From Flavobacterium sp. UMI-01 (GTDB lineage: Bacteria > Bacteroidota > Bacteroidia > Flavobacteriales > Flavobacteriaceae), in contig NZ_BPLU01000023.1 in the NCBI RefSeq assembly GCF_019656315.1, positions 48,331 through 112,330 on the forward strand: a stretch of DNA of 64,000 bases, written 5' to 3'. The translations under genes were made by a program, and so were the position numbers. A model generated the notes under the pieces. That model saw only the letters and a list, made by a program, of their open reading frames with translations, ran no database searches and had not been told where the DNA came from. Below, one piece after another: positions 18,312-27,129 of the stretch. The number at the start of each line of letters is the position of its first letter. The stretch's first letter is position 1.

Positions 18312-19244
18312 CTAAATATTCTTTAGATTGATAATTTCTTGCTCCGTTAACAATCGCCAATTACCACGAGGTAAATTCTTCTTAGTCAATCCTGCAAATG
18401 AAACGCGGTCGATACGCAATACATCATAATCCAAATGTTCAAAAATAGAACGCACCACTTTGATATTAGCCGAACGTAATTTTAATCCTATTTCGCTCTT
18501 AGGCTCGTTTTCAATATAACTCACCTCTTCCACATACACACGGTGTCCTTCAATTACCAATCCTTTGGTGATTTTTTCCAAATCCTCAAATTTTAAGTTT
18601 TTATCCAATGACACTTGGTAAATCTTGGAAGATTTTTGGTTAGGCAAACTAAACTTCCGAATCATATCGGTATCATTGGTAAACAACAACAAACCCGTTG
18701 TGTTCTTATCCATGCGACCTACAGCAGCTATTTTTGCCGTAGTTGAGCCTCTCACCAATTCCAATACATTTCGGTATTCCTGACCTTCATCAAGTGCCGT
18801 GGTGAAGTTTTTAGGTTTGTTCAATAAGATATATACTTTTTTCTCTGGTGTCAATTTCACTCCGTCAAAATTCACCTCATCACCAGGTTTCACTAAGTAA
18901 CCCATCTCGGTTACAGGAACTCCATTTACTTTTACATTTCCTGATTGGATGTAAATATCCGCATCACGACGCGAACACACCCCTGAATTCGAAATGTATT
19001 TATTTAAACGCATTTCGTCTTTTGCTTTTTGTCTCTTAGGTGCTTGGTTTGGTTTTTTTGCCTTAGCCCCTTCCTCTTCAACAACTTTGGTATTTACTTT
19101 AGCTTTTTTAGGTCCTTGCGCCCTTTTTGGCATAGCGGGTTTAGTTGCACTCCGTTCGGCTCCGCCTCGGGTTGGCTTATTCGAATTCGTTCTGGAACCA
19201 CCTGGTCTAGAACCGCCTCTATTACTGCCTTGCTTGTTATTCAT
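18312..19244 (-). CDS. rluB: Pseudouridine synthase, RluB/RsuA family
   Basis: These enzymes turn specific uridines of ribosomal RNA into pseudouridine. The 310-residue protein has a basic, Gly/Arg/Ser/Lys-rich N-terminal tail of about 75 residues, an S4 RNA-binding domain (MRLNKYISNSGVCSRRDAD), and the catalytic domain with the aspartate of GRMDKNTTGLLL. The start is the ATG at 19244, because the -7 element at 19262-19269 lies between it and the earlier in-frame start at 19301. The long basic tail is common in Bacteroidetes homologs. Whether the target is 23S or 16S rRNA cannot be read from the sequence. Confidence 0.92.
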   Translation of the reverse strand: MNNKQGSNRGGSRPGGSRTNSNKPTRGGAERSATKPAMPKRAQGPKKAKVNTKVVEEEGAKAKKPNQAPKRQKAKDEMRLNKYISNSGVCSRRDADIYIQSGNVKVNGVPVTEMGYLVKPGDEVNFDGVKLTPEKKVYILLNKPKNFTTALDEGQEYRNVLELVRGSTTAKIAAVGRMDKNTTGLLLFTNDTDMIRKFSLPNQKSSKIYQVSLDKNLKFEDLEKITKGLVIEGHRVYVEEVSYIENEPKSEIGLKLRSANIKVVRSIFEHLDYDVLRIDRVSFAGLTKKNLPRGNWRLLTEQEIINLKNI

Positions 19245-19596
19245 AATCTTAATAATTTTCGCAAAGATACTATTTATATTATTGCAAACAGCTACTTCCA
19301 AGTCATTAAGTCACAACTAGTAAAACGGACTAATGAAGGAGTTACCCAATAATTTTTTCAAAATCATTTTTCTGGAGCTAATCCTGCCTTTCCTTTCAAG
19401 CTTTTAGCGCTAAAAGTTCTTAAAACCAATTAAGAAAATTCATATATTTGTTTAAAAAGCTATTCAATAGCATCATTAGAACTAGATTTACATAAATTTC
19501 CTCTATTATAAAGTGATTTAATAAAAGTTGGTCATAATTCTGAAATTGACAAAAAAAGTAAATATTTATACTAGTTATAAAAAACAATAGCTTAAC
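19245..19596. other. 352-bp gap between divergent rluB and DUF4145 gene
   Basis: The gap holds the rluB -7 element at 19262-19269 (minus strand). I see no tRNA, terminator or clear -7 element for the DUF4145 gene. The sequence is very AT-rich in its right half, as is the cassette that follows. Confidence 0.5.
19262..19269 (-). promoter_or_regulatory. -7 element of rluB
   Basis: The minus strand reads TATCTTTG, 17 nt upstream of the ATG at 19244. A TTTG at 19285-19288 is spaced 15 bp away, shorter than usual for a -33 element. Confidence 0.6.
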
Positions 19597-20502
19597 ATGG
19601 ATGTACAAATAATTAAGAATTACTGCTCATCATGTCGAAATGAAACAAAGCACTCGGTTCTTTTCGAAAAAATACACCACGGAGAATGGGAAGAGTTTAC
19701 AATATTCAAACAGGTCGTTGAATGTTTGGGGTGTGAAAATGTAAGTTTTAGAACAGAAGAACATGATTATTGGGATGTAGACCTTGAAGATGATGAAGAA
19801 ATTGGTGAAAAACATAAAACTACTGTACAACTTTTTCCTCTGATTATAAAAGGACATTCTGAAATAAAAAATCTATATACAGTTCCTAGTAAAATTGCAG
19901 ATGTTTACTCTCAAACAATCTTAGCTCTTAAAGGTAATAGTAATTTGTTAGCTGGAGTTGGATTTCGAGCAGTAATCGAAGCAATATGTATTCAAGAAAA
20001 AATAAAAGGAAATAATCTAGAAATTAAAATAAATAATTTAGCTAAAAACAGATTGATTACAGAAAGAGAAGCGGAACGTCTTCATACAATTAGGTTTTTA
20101 GGAAATGATTCAGTTCATGAAATGGAAATTCCGACGGAAAGCAAATTAATGTTAGTACTTGATATAATTGAAAATTTACTGAAAAATATTTACATTTTAG
20201 ATAAAGAAGCTAAATCTATACTCGACACCTATATTACAGAATATTCTGAATTTGAAGATTTTTTATGGCGTTCTATACAAGCTTATCTAAAAGACGAAGA
20301 AAAAAACATAAAAGGATTTCTAGGAAAACATATAAGAAGAATTAAAATCGATTTAGAAAGTGCTGAAAAAATTCTAATAAATAAAATTAATAGTGGTAAT
20401 ATCGAATTTTTAAAGCTAGGCCAGATTATCAAAAATAGTGATAATACAGAAACACAATTATTCATATATACTGGCAAAGAATATGATGATTTACCGTTTT
20501 AA
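19597..20502 (+). CDS. DUF4145 protein with N-terminal zinc ribbon
   Basis: The 301-residue protein begins with four cysteines, Cys10/Cys13 and Cys43/Cys46, that can form a zinc ribbon. Residues of about 95-200 match the DUF4145 pattern (LAGVGFRAVIEAI, then FLGNDSVHEME), a helical domain often seen in or beside restriction and defence proteins. The C-terminal third is helical and charged with no recognised domain. Its codon use is more AT-rich than that of the housekeeping neighbours, consistent with horizontal gain. It sits 98 bp upstream of a nuclease-like gene on the same strand, between core genes. Function is unproven; a nucleic-acid-binding role is inference. Confidence 0.75.
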   Translation: MDVQIIKNYCSSCRNETKHSVLFEKIHHGEWEEFTIFKQVVECLGCENVSFRTEEHDYWDVDLEDDEEIGEKHKTTVQLFPLIIKGHSEIKNLYTVPSKIADVYSQTILALKGNSNLLAGVGFRAVIEAICIQEKIKGNNLEIKINNLAKNRLITEREAERLHTIRFLGNDSVHEMEIPTESKLMLVLDIIENLLKNIYILDKEAKSILDTYITEYSEFEDFLWRSIQAYLKDEEKNIKGFLGKHIRRIKIDLESAEKILINKINSGNIEFLKLGQIIKNSDNTETQLFIYTGKEYDDLPF

Positions 20503-20600
20503 ACTTTTATCTTTTAACGCTAAAAACTCGTCATCAAAGTTAGTAACAACTATAAGTACAGCAACTTTAGTCAATATCCTAAAATAAACATATTACAAAA

Positions 20601-21740
20601 ATGTATTTAATTAATAGAGAAAATAACAGAATAGAAAAGCTACAAAACAAAACTTTTAGCGAATTAAAGATTACAGAAAGATATCATTTACAAGAATGGA
20701 TTGCTAACAATCCATCTTCACTTGGTGAAGATTTTTTAATAATTCAGAAAGAATTTAATGGATTTAACGACACTAATGAAAGATTAGATTTATTAGCAAT
20801 CGACAAATTTGGAAACTTAGTAATAATAGAAAATAAACTCGATGATTCTGGAAAAGATGTTACTTGGCAAATTATTAAATATGCATCTTACTGTTCGACT
20901 TTATCAAAGCCTGAAATAATAAAAATTTATCAAGACTATCTAGGAATAAGTGGAAAAGCAGAAGAAAAAATTTCACACTTTTTTGACAATAAAGATATTG
21001 ATGAAATAAACTTAAATCAAGGAAACACTTCGCAAAGATTAATATTAATTGCAGCTAATTTCAGAAAAGAAGTAACTTCCTCTGCTCTATGGCTCATGAA
21101 TTACAAAATGAGAATTCAATGCTTTAAAGTAACACCATTTTCATTGGAAGAAAAATTAATTTTAAGTGTTGAACAAATTTTACCAACTAAAGACGCCGAA
21201 GATTTCACAATAAGAATGGCATTGAAATCGCAAGAAGAATTAGTTGTTCAAGAAACGAGCAAAAACAGACATAATGTTAGAATTGAATTTTGGACTCAAT
21301 TCCTAGATTATTCAAGTTCATTAAGCAATTTATTTTCAACCAATTCACCCACAAAAGAGAATTGGATAAGTAAAGGTTTAGGAATGCAGGGAGTAAATAT
21401 GACAATCATAATAAGTGGAACTTATTGTGCCTCAGAAATTGGTTTTAACACTGGAAACAAAGATAATAACAAGTTTTTATTTGATAAATTATTTGAGCAA
21501 AAAGAAAAAATTGAAGAAAAATTTGGTCAAATGTTATTATGGGAAAGAATGAATGACAATGTTACAAGTCGAATAAGATTTCAAAAAAACGAAGTAAGTT
21601 ATTTTGAAAAAAATGATTGGGCAAAAATGAATGAGTTTCTCTTTTCAAACGCAACAAAAATGGAAAAAACATTTGGAGAAATTGTAAAGAAAATTAACCG
21701 AGAAATTAAAAACAATTCTATTATTACACCACCCCTATAA
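20601..21740 (+). CDS. DUF4268 protein with PD-(D/E)XK-like nuclease domain
   Basis: The 379-residue protein has an N-terminal part resembling the NucS/Mrr-type PD-(D/E)XK fold. Visible residues are Glu43 (LGED), Asp63 (RLDLLAID), Glu77-Asn-Lys79 (LVIIENKLD) and Gln90 in TWQIIKYASY, the usual order of metal and catalytic residues. The C-terminal part (about 235-370, starting FWTQFLDYSS) is a DUF4268-type domain. The gene is strongly AT-rich, like the DUF4145 gene 98 bp upstream, and both lie between rluB and a molybdoenzyme. I infer DNA cleavage in phage or plasmid defence or in repair; no partner methylase is seen nearby. Confidence 0.78.
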   Translation: MYLINRENNRIEKLQNKTFSELKITERYHLQEWIANNPSSLGEDFLIIQKEFNGFNDTNERLDLLAIDKFGNLVIIENKLDDSGKDVTWQIIKYASYCSTLSKPEIIKIYQDYLGISGKAEEKISHFFDNKDIDEINLNQGNTSQRLILIAANFRKEVTSSALWLMNYKMRIQCFKVTPFSLEEKLILSVEQILPTKDAEDFTIRMALKSQEELVVQETSKNRHNVRIEFWTQFLDYSSSLSNLFSTNSPTKENWISKGLGMQGVNMTIIISGTYCASEIGFNTGNKDNNKFLFDKLFEQKEKIEEKFGQMLLWERMNDNVTSRIRFQKNEVSYFEKNDWAKMNEFLFSNATKMEKTFGEIVKKINREIKNNSIITPPL

Positions 21741-21839
21741 ACATTTGCACAATTAGTTGAACTACCTTTTTTTTTTCAGATTCTCATTTAGCAAAATACT
21801 TGTGGCTATAAATTACAAACGTCTAAAAATAATAAAACA

Positions 21840-24134
21840 CTACTCCCTCTTATGCACCGTAATCACAACCGTCTTAGAAGCAGGCGTATTACTGATTCTG
21901 GCGGTAGATTTTAAAGGCACCAAAACATTGGTTTCTGGAAAATAAGTGGCGGTACACTGCCGTGGAATGCTGTACGGAATGACCAAAAATTGTTCGGCTC
22001 GGCGTTCTTGTCCTTCAAAATGACTAACCAAATCGACCAAATCATGGTGTTGTAATCCTGCGGCATTCATATCCTCTTGATTCATCAAAACCACCCGTCT
22101 TTCGTTTAGAATTCCTCTATAGCGGTCGTCTAAGCCATAGATAGTTGTATTGAATTGGTCGTGTGTACGAATGGTCATCATCAGGTATTGGTCTTTTTGC
22201 AAAACAATATCTGAGGGTTGGTTGATGGTGAAATTGGCCTTACCGGTATAGGTTTTTGTAAAATCGTTTTCACGAGCGTTGTTCGGCAAATAAAACCCAG
22301 ATGGGATTCGGGCGCGTTGATTAAAATTCTCAAACCCAGGGATAGTCGCTTCGATAGCGTCCCGAATCAAATCGTAATTGCCTGCAATAGCCGTCCAATC
22401 CACATTTGAATTTTGTAAAGTAGCTGTGGCGATACCCGCCACGATAGCCGTTTCGCTCTTTAAATATGCTGACAAGGGTTCTAAATTTCCCACGGATTTA
22501 GACACCACGCCCATCGAATTTTCGACCGTCACAAACTGTTCGCCACTGGCTTGAATATCTTTTTCAGTGCGTCCTAAACAGGGCAAAATCAAAGCTTCTT
22601 TTCCATGAATCAAATGAGAACGATTGATTTTGGTCGAAATATGAACCGTTAAATCACAGTTGCGCAAGGCATCGGCTGTTAGTTCCGTATCAGGAGTAGC
22701 GGAGATGAAATTCCCGCCCATTCCTAAGAAAAATTTAGCCTTGCCTTGATGCATGGCTTCAATAGCATCGACAACATCCAAACCGTGTTTTCGTGGTGAT
22801 TTGAAATCAAAATGAGAATCCAGCGTATCCAAAAAGGCTTCGGAAGGTTTTTCGTAAATCCCCATCGTTCTATCGCCTTGCACATTGGAATGTCCACGCA
22901 CAGGACAAGTGCCCGCTCCGGGTTTGCCAATGCTTCCCATCAACAGTAATAGATTGACAATTTCTCGAATGTTATCGACTCCGTTTTTATGTTGGGTCAA
23001 TCCCATCGCCCAGCAAACAATGATTTTTTTATTTTGCGCAATCATTTCGGCAGCGGTTTCGATTTCAGCAAAAGTCAACCCCGTTTGCCCCACCAAATCC
23101 ACAATGTCATATCGCTCTAAATCCGCAATAAAAGCATCATAACCAAGGGTTTGTTTTTGAATAAATTCGGCATCAAACACTGTTCCTGGATGTAATTTTT
23201 CTTTTTGATGTAACAAAATCAAAATAGCTTTCAACAACGCCACATCACCGTTGATTTTTACTTGCAAAAACAAATCGGACAAATCATTCCCTTTCCCTAA
23301 CCATTTCAAAGGATTTTGGGGATGAATATAGTTCTTCAAACCTACTTCAGGCAACGGATTCACACTGATAATTTTTCCACCGTGCTCTTTGGTTTCGCCC
23401 AAAGCGGTTAACATACGAGGATGATTCGTACCTGGATTTTGCCCCATCACAATCACCAAATCAGCTTTTTTAAAATCATCTAAAATCACCGAGCCTTTCC
23501 CAATTCCTAAAGTTTCCACCAGCGCCGAACCACTGGATTCGTGGCACATATTGGAACAATCCGGTAAATTATTCGTTCCGTATTGGCGCACAAACAATTG
23601 ATACAAATAAGCCGCTTCGTTGCTTGTACGACCCGAAGTATAAAAAATCGCTTCGTCAGGTGAATGCAATCCATTTAAGGTTTTGCCTATCTTTTGGAAA
23701 GCTTCGTCCCATTCGATTGGTTCATAATGCGTGCCGCCTTCTCGCAAATACATGGGCTGGGTTACGCGTCCTTTTTTACCCAATTCAAAATCAGACAATA
23801 AACCTAATTCTTGAATGCTATGTGTAGCAAAAAACAAAGGCGAAACTCTATTTCTAGTAGCTTCTTCGGCAACTGCTTTGGCACCATTCTCACAATATTC
23901 AGCCAAGAAAGAACGTTTTTCGTCAGGATCAGGCCAAGCACAACCTGGACAATCAAAACCACCTTTTTGGTTTAGTTTTGCCAATAGACCAACACTATCA
24001 ACAAGTCCAACTTCGGTAATCATGTGTTTCAATGCCGACTTGACGGCTTTGAACCCAACAGCTGACTGAGGAATATCCGTTTCTTTAATTCCAGTGAATT
24101 TTACAGGCGGTTGTGCAATTGTTTTTTTAGTCAT
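21840..24134 (-). CDS. FdhF/YdeP-family molybdopterin oxidoreductase
   Basis: This is a molybdenum enzyme related to formate dehydrogenase alpha subunits (FdhF/YdeP family); the electron acceptor and real substrate are not known. The 764-residue protein shows GGFDCPGCAWPDP near residues 57-70, YTSGRTSNEAAYLYQ, CHESSGSALVETLG (bis-MGD binding) and, at the C-terminal end, the Molydop_binding domain with MMTIRTHDQFNTTIYG. No in-frame TGA is needed, so it is not a selenoprotein. fdhD, needed to sulfurate the cofactor, lies upstream on the same strand. YdeP in E. coli is linked to acid resistance; transfer of that role here is speculative. Confidence 0.9.
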   Translation of the reverse strand: MTKKTIAQPPVKFTGIKETDIPQSAVGFKAVKSALKHMITEVGLVDSVGLLAKLNQKGGFDCPGCAWPDPDEKRSFLAEYCENGAKAVAEEATRNRVSPLFFATHSIQELGLLSDFELGKKGRVTQPMYLREGGTHYEPIEWDEAFQKIGKTLNGLHSPDEAIFYTSGRTSNEAAYLYQLFVRQYGTNNLPDCSNMCHESSGSALVETLGIGKGSVILDDFKKADLVIVMGQNPGTNHPRMLTALGETKEHGGKIISVNPLPEVGLKNYIHPQNPLKWLGKGNDLSDLFLQVKINGDVALLKAILILLHQKEKLHPGTVFDAEFIQKQTLGYDAFIADLERYDIVDLVGQTGLTFAEIETAAEMIAQNKKIIVCWAMGLTQHKNGVDNIREIVNLLLLMGSIGKPGAGTCPVRGHSNVQGDRTMGIYEKPSEAFLDTLDSHFDFKSPRKHGLDVVDAIEAMHQGKAKFFLGMGGNFISATPDTELTADALRNCDLTVHISTKINRSHLIHGKEALILPCLGRTEKDIQASGEQFVTVENSMGVVSKSVGNLEPLSAYLKSETAIVAGIATATLQNSNVDWTAIAGNYDLIRDAIEATIPGFENFNQRARIPSGFYLPNNARENDFTKTYTGKANFTINQPSDIVLQKDQYLMMTIRTHDQFNTTIYGLDDRYRGILNERRVVLMNQEDMNAAGLQHHDLVDLVSHFEGQERRAEQFLVIPYSIPRQCTATYFPETNVLVPLKSTARISNTPASKTVVITVHKRE

Positions 24135-24167
24135 GATTGTTTACTATATTTTTTTAGTCTGTGCGAT

Positions 24168-24245
24168 AAAAAGTTAGCCACGAATTCACGAATTATTTCG
24201 TTTAATGCTAAATTTCAATTCATGAATTCGGGGCGAAACTAACAG
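24168..24245. repeat. Imperfect palindromic intergenic repeat, copy A
   Basis: The 28-bp stretch at 24168-24195, containing AGTTAGCCACGAATTCACGA, is identical to one at 34941-34968. A second arm (24216-24244, with CATGAATTCGGGGCG) pairs imperfectly with it. It lies between fdhD and the FdhF/YdeP gene. Confidence 0.75.
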
Positions 24246-24265
24246 CTAAACTTATCTTAATTTCA

Positions 24266-25045
24266 TTAATTAGTTGAATAAATCGTTGCTTTGTTGTCTC
24301 TCGAAAAACCAATCAAACAAATCCCAAATTCCTTGGCATAATCCACCGCCAAAGACGAACAAGCCGAAACTGCGACAATGGTACTGATTTTGGCAAAAAA
24401 AGCTTTGGTGATAATCTCATAAGAAACTCTGCCACTCACCAACATAAAAGTAGCAAGTTTCAACCTATCCGATTGAATTAAATCGCCAATACATTTGTCC
24501 ACAGCATTATGCCTGCCGATGTCTTCTTTCAAAGTTAAAAATTCATAACTTTCACTGAATACAACAGCGGCATGTGAACCTCCAGTCAAACTAAAGGTTT
24601 GTTGATGCTCACTCATTATTGCAAACATTTCAGGAAGTTTCTCTAAATCGATTTGGTGTTGGTTTCTTAATTTGGCATTAGGAACTTTAAAATCATCTAG
24701 TTGCTGTTTCCCGCAAATCCCACAGGAAGAAACTGACAATAAAGATCGTTTGTTCATATAACCATTCCCTAATTGTTCTTTAGGAATGGTCACTTCGATT
24801 TTAGTGAAAGCATTTGGAGTATGGGAAACAACTTCCATTTTAGGATGCTCTTTAGAACGATATATATCCTCGGCATGAAGTAACCCCCGAATCAATTCAA
24901 AATCATTTCCCGGTGTACGCATCACTACCGTAAACGAACTTTGATTGATACTGATTTCCAAAGGAGCTTCGACTACCAAAAAATCATTGATTTTTGTAGT
25001 GGTAGCATCCGTTCTCTTTAAACCTTCGTATAAGATAGACTGCAT
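24266..25045 (-). CDS. fdhD: Formate dehydrogenase accessory sulfurtransferase FdhD
   Basis: FdhD transfers sulfur to the molybdenum cofactor before its insertion into formate dehydrogenase-type enzymes. I place the start at the ATG at 25045 (259 residues); an upstream in-frame start at 25132 adds a hydrophobic stretch not usual for FdhD and lies above the -7 element. The essential motif SSCGICGKQQ gives Cys108 and Cys111, and GRVSYEIITKAF and IGRHNAVDK are also conserved. The FdhF/YdeP gene follows after 131 bp, its likely client. Confidence 0.94.
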   Translation of the reverse strand: MQSILYEGLKRTDATTTKINDFLVVEAPLEISINQSSFTVVMRTPGNDFELIRGLLHAEDIYRSKEHPKMEVVSHTPNAFTKIEVTIPKEQLGNGYMNKRSLLSVSSCGICGKQQLDDFKVPNAKLRNQHQIDLEKLPEMFAIMSEHQQTFSLTGGSHAAVVFSESYEFLTLKEDIGRHNAVDKCIGDLIQSDRLKLATFMLVSGRVSYEIITKAFFAKISTIVAVSACSSLAVDYAKEFGICLIGFSRDNKATIYSTN

Positions 25046-25065
25046 AAAATTGGGTTTTCGAATAG

Positions 25066-25073
25066 CAAAAATA
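25066..25073 (-). promoter_or_regulatory. -7 element of fdhD
   Basis: The minus strand reads TATTTTTG, 20 nt upstream of the ATG at 25045. No TTG at the usual -33 distance. Confidence 0.45.
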
Positions 25074-25149
25074 AGAAATTGAGAACCTACTAAATTAATC
25101 AATTTGATTAAACCTATAATGCATTCTATCAACTATTGGTTTTACAAAA

Positions 25150-26106
25150 TCACATTTTCATCAACCAATTTTCGCCATTTGACAATACTGTAGGATCAAT
25201 CAAAACAATACAAAAAACTCCTGTTACAATCAAAATTTTTAATACGTTATGAAGGATTACAAATTGCTCTTTAGTGGAGGATTTCCAGAGATAAAGCAAA
25301 AAGAAAATCAAAACAATTAGAGCCAAATAGAAATACATATCCATATACCCAATGTCATAAATAGAAACTAAGATATACACCGGAAAAATCGTTAAAAAGG
25401 TCAATAGGGTAATTATTTTCTTTGACACTAACTCACCAAATCGTACAGGAATTGTCCTGTAATTATTCACAAAATCCCCTTTGATGTTTTCTAGATCTTT
25501 TATCATCTCCCGTATTAAAAGTAGTAAAGACAAAAATGCAGCATGCGCAAATATGACCGCAAAATGGGATTTATAACTGATTACTTCTTCAAAAGTTAAA
25601 CTGTAATAAAAATGTAGCGTAATGGCAAAAAAAGGAATGACTGCCATTAAGGTGGCTGTCAAATTTCCGATGAGGGCAAATTTTTTAATTTTATGAGAAT
25701 ACAACCAAATTAAGAAAATATAAGCCGAAAAGAATACAAACACTCGCCAAGAAACTAAAACAGCCATGATAACTGCCAAGAAATTCAAACTAAAATACAC
25801 CTTCAATTTGGTGGACTGACTCACCAACCGATCCAGCATAGACTTAGTTGGACGATTGATCAAATCTTTTTGACTGTCGTAAAAATTATTGATAATATAG
25901 CCCGAAGCAATAGTGATTGCAGAAGCAAAAACAATTAAAAAAAAATCGCCATCAAACAAAATATCCAAAGCCCTTTTTTCAGGAGCCAAAATAAATATCG
26001 CTGATAAGTATTGTGCTAAAATAATAATGGGAATATTGTATCCTCTTACTACGGAGAACAAACTCACTATTTTCAGCATTAAATGTTTTTGTTTTCTATT
26101 TAGCAT
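25150..26106 (-). CDS. UbiA-family prenyltransferase (DGGGP synthase-like)
   Basis: UbiA enzymes join isoprenyl diphosphates to acceptors within the membrane. The 318-residue protein has about nine transmembrane helices and the first Asp-rich motif NNFYDSQKD, followed by LINRPTKS. A second acidic motif, EMIKDLENIKGD, is near residue 200. The start is the ATG at 26106. Homologs in Flavobacteriaceae are usually called geranylgeranylglycerol-phosphate geranylgeranyltransferase, the enzyme of archaeal-type ether lipids; the position next to mevalonate kinase fits isoprenoid lipid synthesis. The true acceptor is unproven; a quinone or another lipid is possible. Confidence 0.82.
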   Translation of the reverse strand: MLNRKQKHLMLKIVSLFSVVRGYNIPIIILAQYLSAIFILAPEKRALDILFDGDFFLIVFASAITIASGYIINNFYDSQKDLINRPTKSMLDRLVSQSTKLKVYFSLNFLAVIMAVLVSWRVFVFFSAYIFLIWLYSHKIKKFALIGNLTATLMAVIPFFAITLHFYYSLTFEEVISYKSHFAVIFAHAAFLSLLLLIREMIKDLENIKGDFVNNYRTIPVRFGELVSKKIITLLTFLTIFPVYILVSIYDIGYMDMYFYLALIVLIFFLLYLWKSSTKEQFVILHNVLKILIVTGVFCIVLIDPTVLSNGENWLMKM

Positions 26107-26112
26107 TGTAAA

Positions 26113-26147
26113 AAGGAAAAACGTTTGCATTGTGAAACACAAACGTT
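26113..26147 (-). terminator. Hairpin with T-run between mevalonate kinase and UbiA genes
   Basis: Arms AACGTTTG (26120-26127) and CAAACGTT (26140-26147) pair perfectly across a 12-nt loop. On the minus strand the stem is followed by TTTTTCCTTTTT. It lies just 7 to 41 bp upstream of the UbiA ATG, so it could end or attenuate the mevalonate kinase transcript before ubiA. Confidence 0.6.
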
Positions 26148-26176
26148 ATTTTACTATTTATATTTGAATGAAAAAA

Positions 26177-27115
26177 TTAAAACTGATATACGACCTCTAG
26201 TTTGTAATCTTTCAAAGAAGCTTTGGCTCGTTCTAAATCCTCAGTAAACCCAAGAATATAACCTCCTCCACCTGAACCACACAATTTTAAATAATAATCA
26301 TTGGTATCAATTCCTTGCTGCCAAAGGGCGTGAAATTGCTCTGGTATCATGGGTTTAAAATGATTTAAAACAACTTTAGATAATTTTTTAGTATTGGCAA
26401 ATAATGATTTTATATCGCCACCTAAGAAATCTTCCACGCAGGCATCTGTATATTTTACAAATTGATTTTTAAGCATGGCTCTAAATCCTTTGTCTTTTAA
26501 GTTTTCCATGAAAATATTCACCATCGGAGCGGTTTCACCTACAATACCTGAATCCAACAAAAACACGGCTCCTTTACCTTCCAAACTTTGCGTAGGAATA
26601 CCTGTCGCTTCAATATTGTCTTTCGAATTAATTAAAATTGGGATACTCAAATAACTATTCAATGGGTCCAATCCTGAACTTTTACCATGGAAAAAACTTT
26701 CCATTTGAGAAAATATGTTTTTCAGTTGTAATAATTTTTCACGAGTTAAATTCTCTAAAACTGTGATTTTATCTTGTGCATATTTATCATAAATAGCTGC
26801 TACAAGCGCACCACTACTTCCTACTCCATATCCTTGCGGAATACTCGAATCAAAATACATGCCCGTAACCACATCGGTTTTTAAGGCTTCCAAGTTGAAA
26901 GTCACTAAATCTGGTTGCTCAATCTGTAATTTTTCGAGGTAGTCTGCAAATCGTTTCAAACTTTCATTAGATGCAATTGCTTCTGCAGAAGGATTTTCAT
27001 TTCTTTTCAAAGCTCCGTTATAAAAATTATACGGAATCGAAAGTCCTTTAGAGTCACGGATAATTCCGTATTCTCCAAAGAGTAATATTTTTGAGTAAAA
27101 TAAAGGTCCTTTCAT
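26177..27115 (-). CDS. mvk: Mevalonate kinase (GHMP family)
   Basis: Mevalonate kinase phosphorylates mevalonate in the cytosol. The 312-residue protein has a GEYG motif near residue 14, the ATP loop GYGVGSSGALVAA around 95-107, and the C-terminal GHMP motif KLCGSGGGGYILGF. FHGKSSGLDPLNSYLS (about 143-158) carries the family's catalytic aspartate. It lies 14 bp after a toxin-antitoxin pair and in line with mvaD, with the UbiA gene behind it. Identity as mevalonate kinase rather than another GHMP kinase rests on both motifs and neighbours. Confidence 0.88.
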   Translation of the reverse strand: MKGPLFYSKILLFGEYGIIRDSKGLSIPYNFYNGALKRNENPSAEAIASNESLKRFADYLEKLQIEQPDLVTFNLEALKTDVVTGMYFDSSIPQGYGVGSSGALVAAIYDKYAQDKITVLENLTREKLLQLKNIFSQMESFFHGKSSGLDPLNSYLSIPILINSKDNIEATGIPTQSLEGKGAVFLLDSGIVGETAPMVNIFMENLKDKGFRAMLKNQFVKYTDACVEDFLGGDIKSLFANTKKLSKVVLNHFKPMIPEQFHALWQQGIDTNDYYLKLCGSGGGGYILGFTEDLERAKASLKDYKLEVVYQF

Positions 27116-27129
27116 ATTTTGATTGAGAA

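Noticed and set aside
18137..18331. Plus-strand 64-codon open frame
   Set aside because: It starts inside the tandem repeat, runs through the rluB terminator and overlaps the end of rluB. No promoter or family match is seen.
19029..19352. Plus-strand open frames opposite the basic tail of rluB
   Set aside because: Long antisense frames arise here from the Lys/Arg/Gly-rich codons of rluB; rluB itself has clear domains.
26159..26166. TATATTTG on the plus strand
   Set aside because: It fits the -7 pattern, but no plus-strand gene follows; mevalonate kinase and UbiA genes are on the minus strand.
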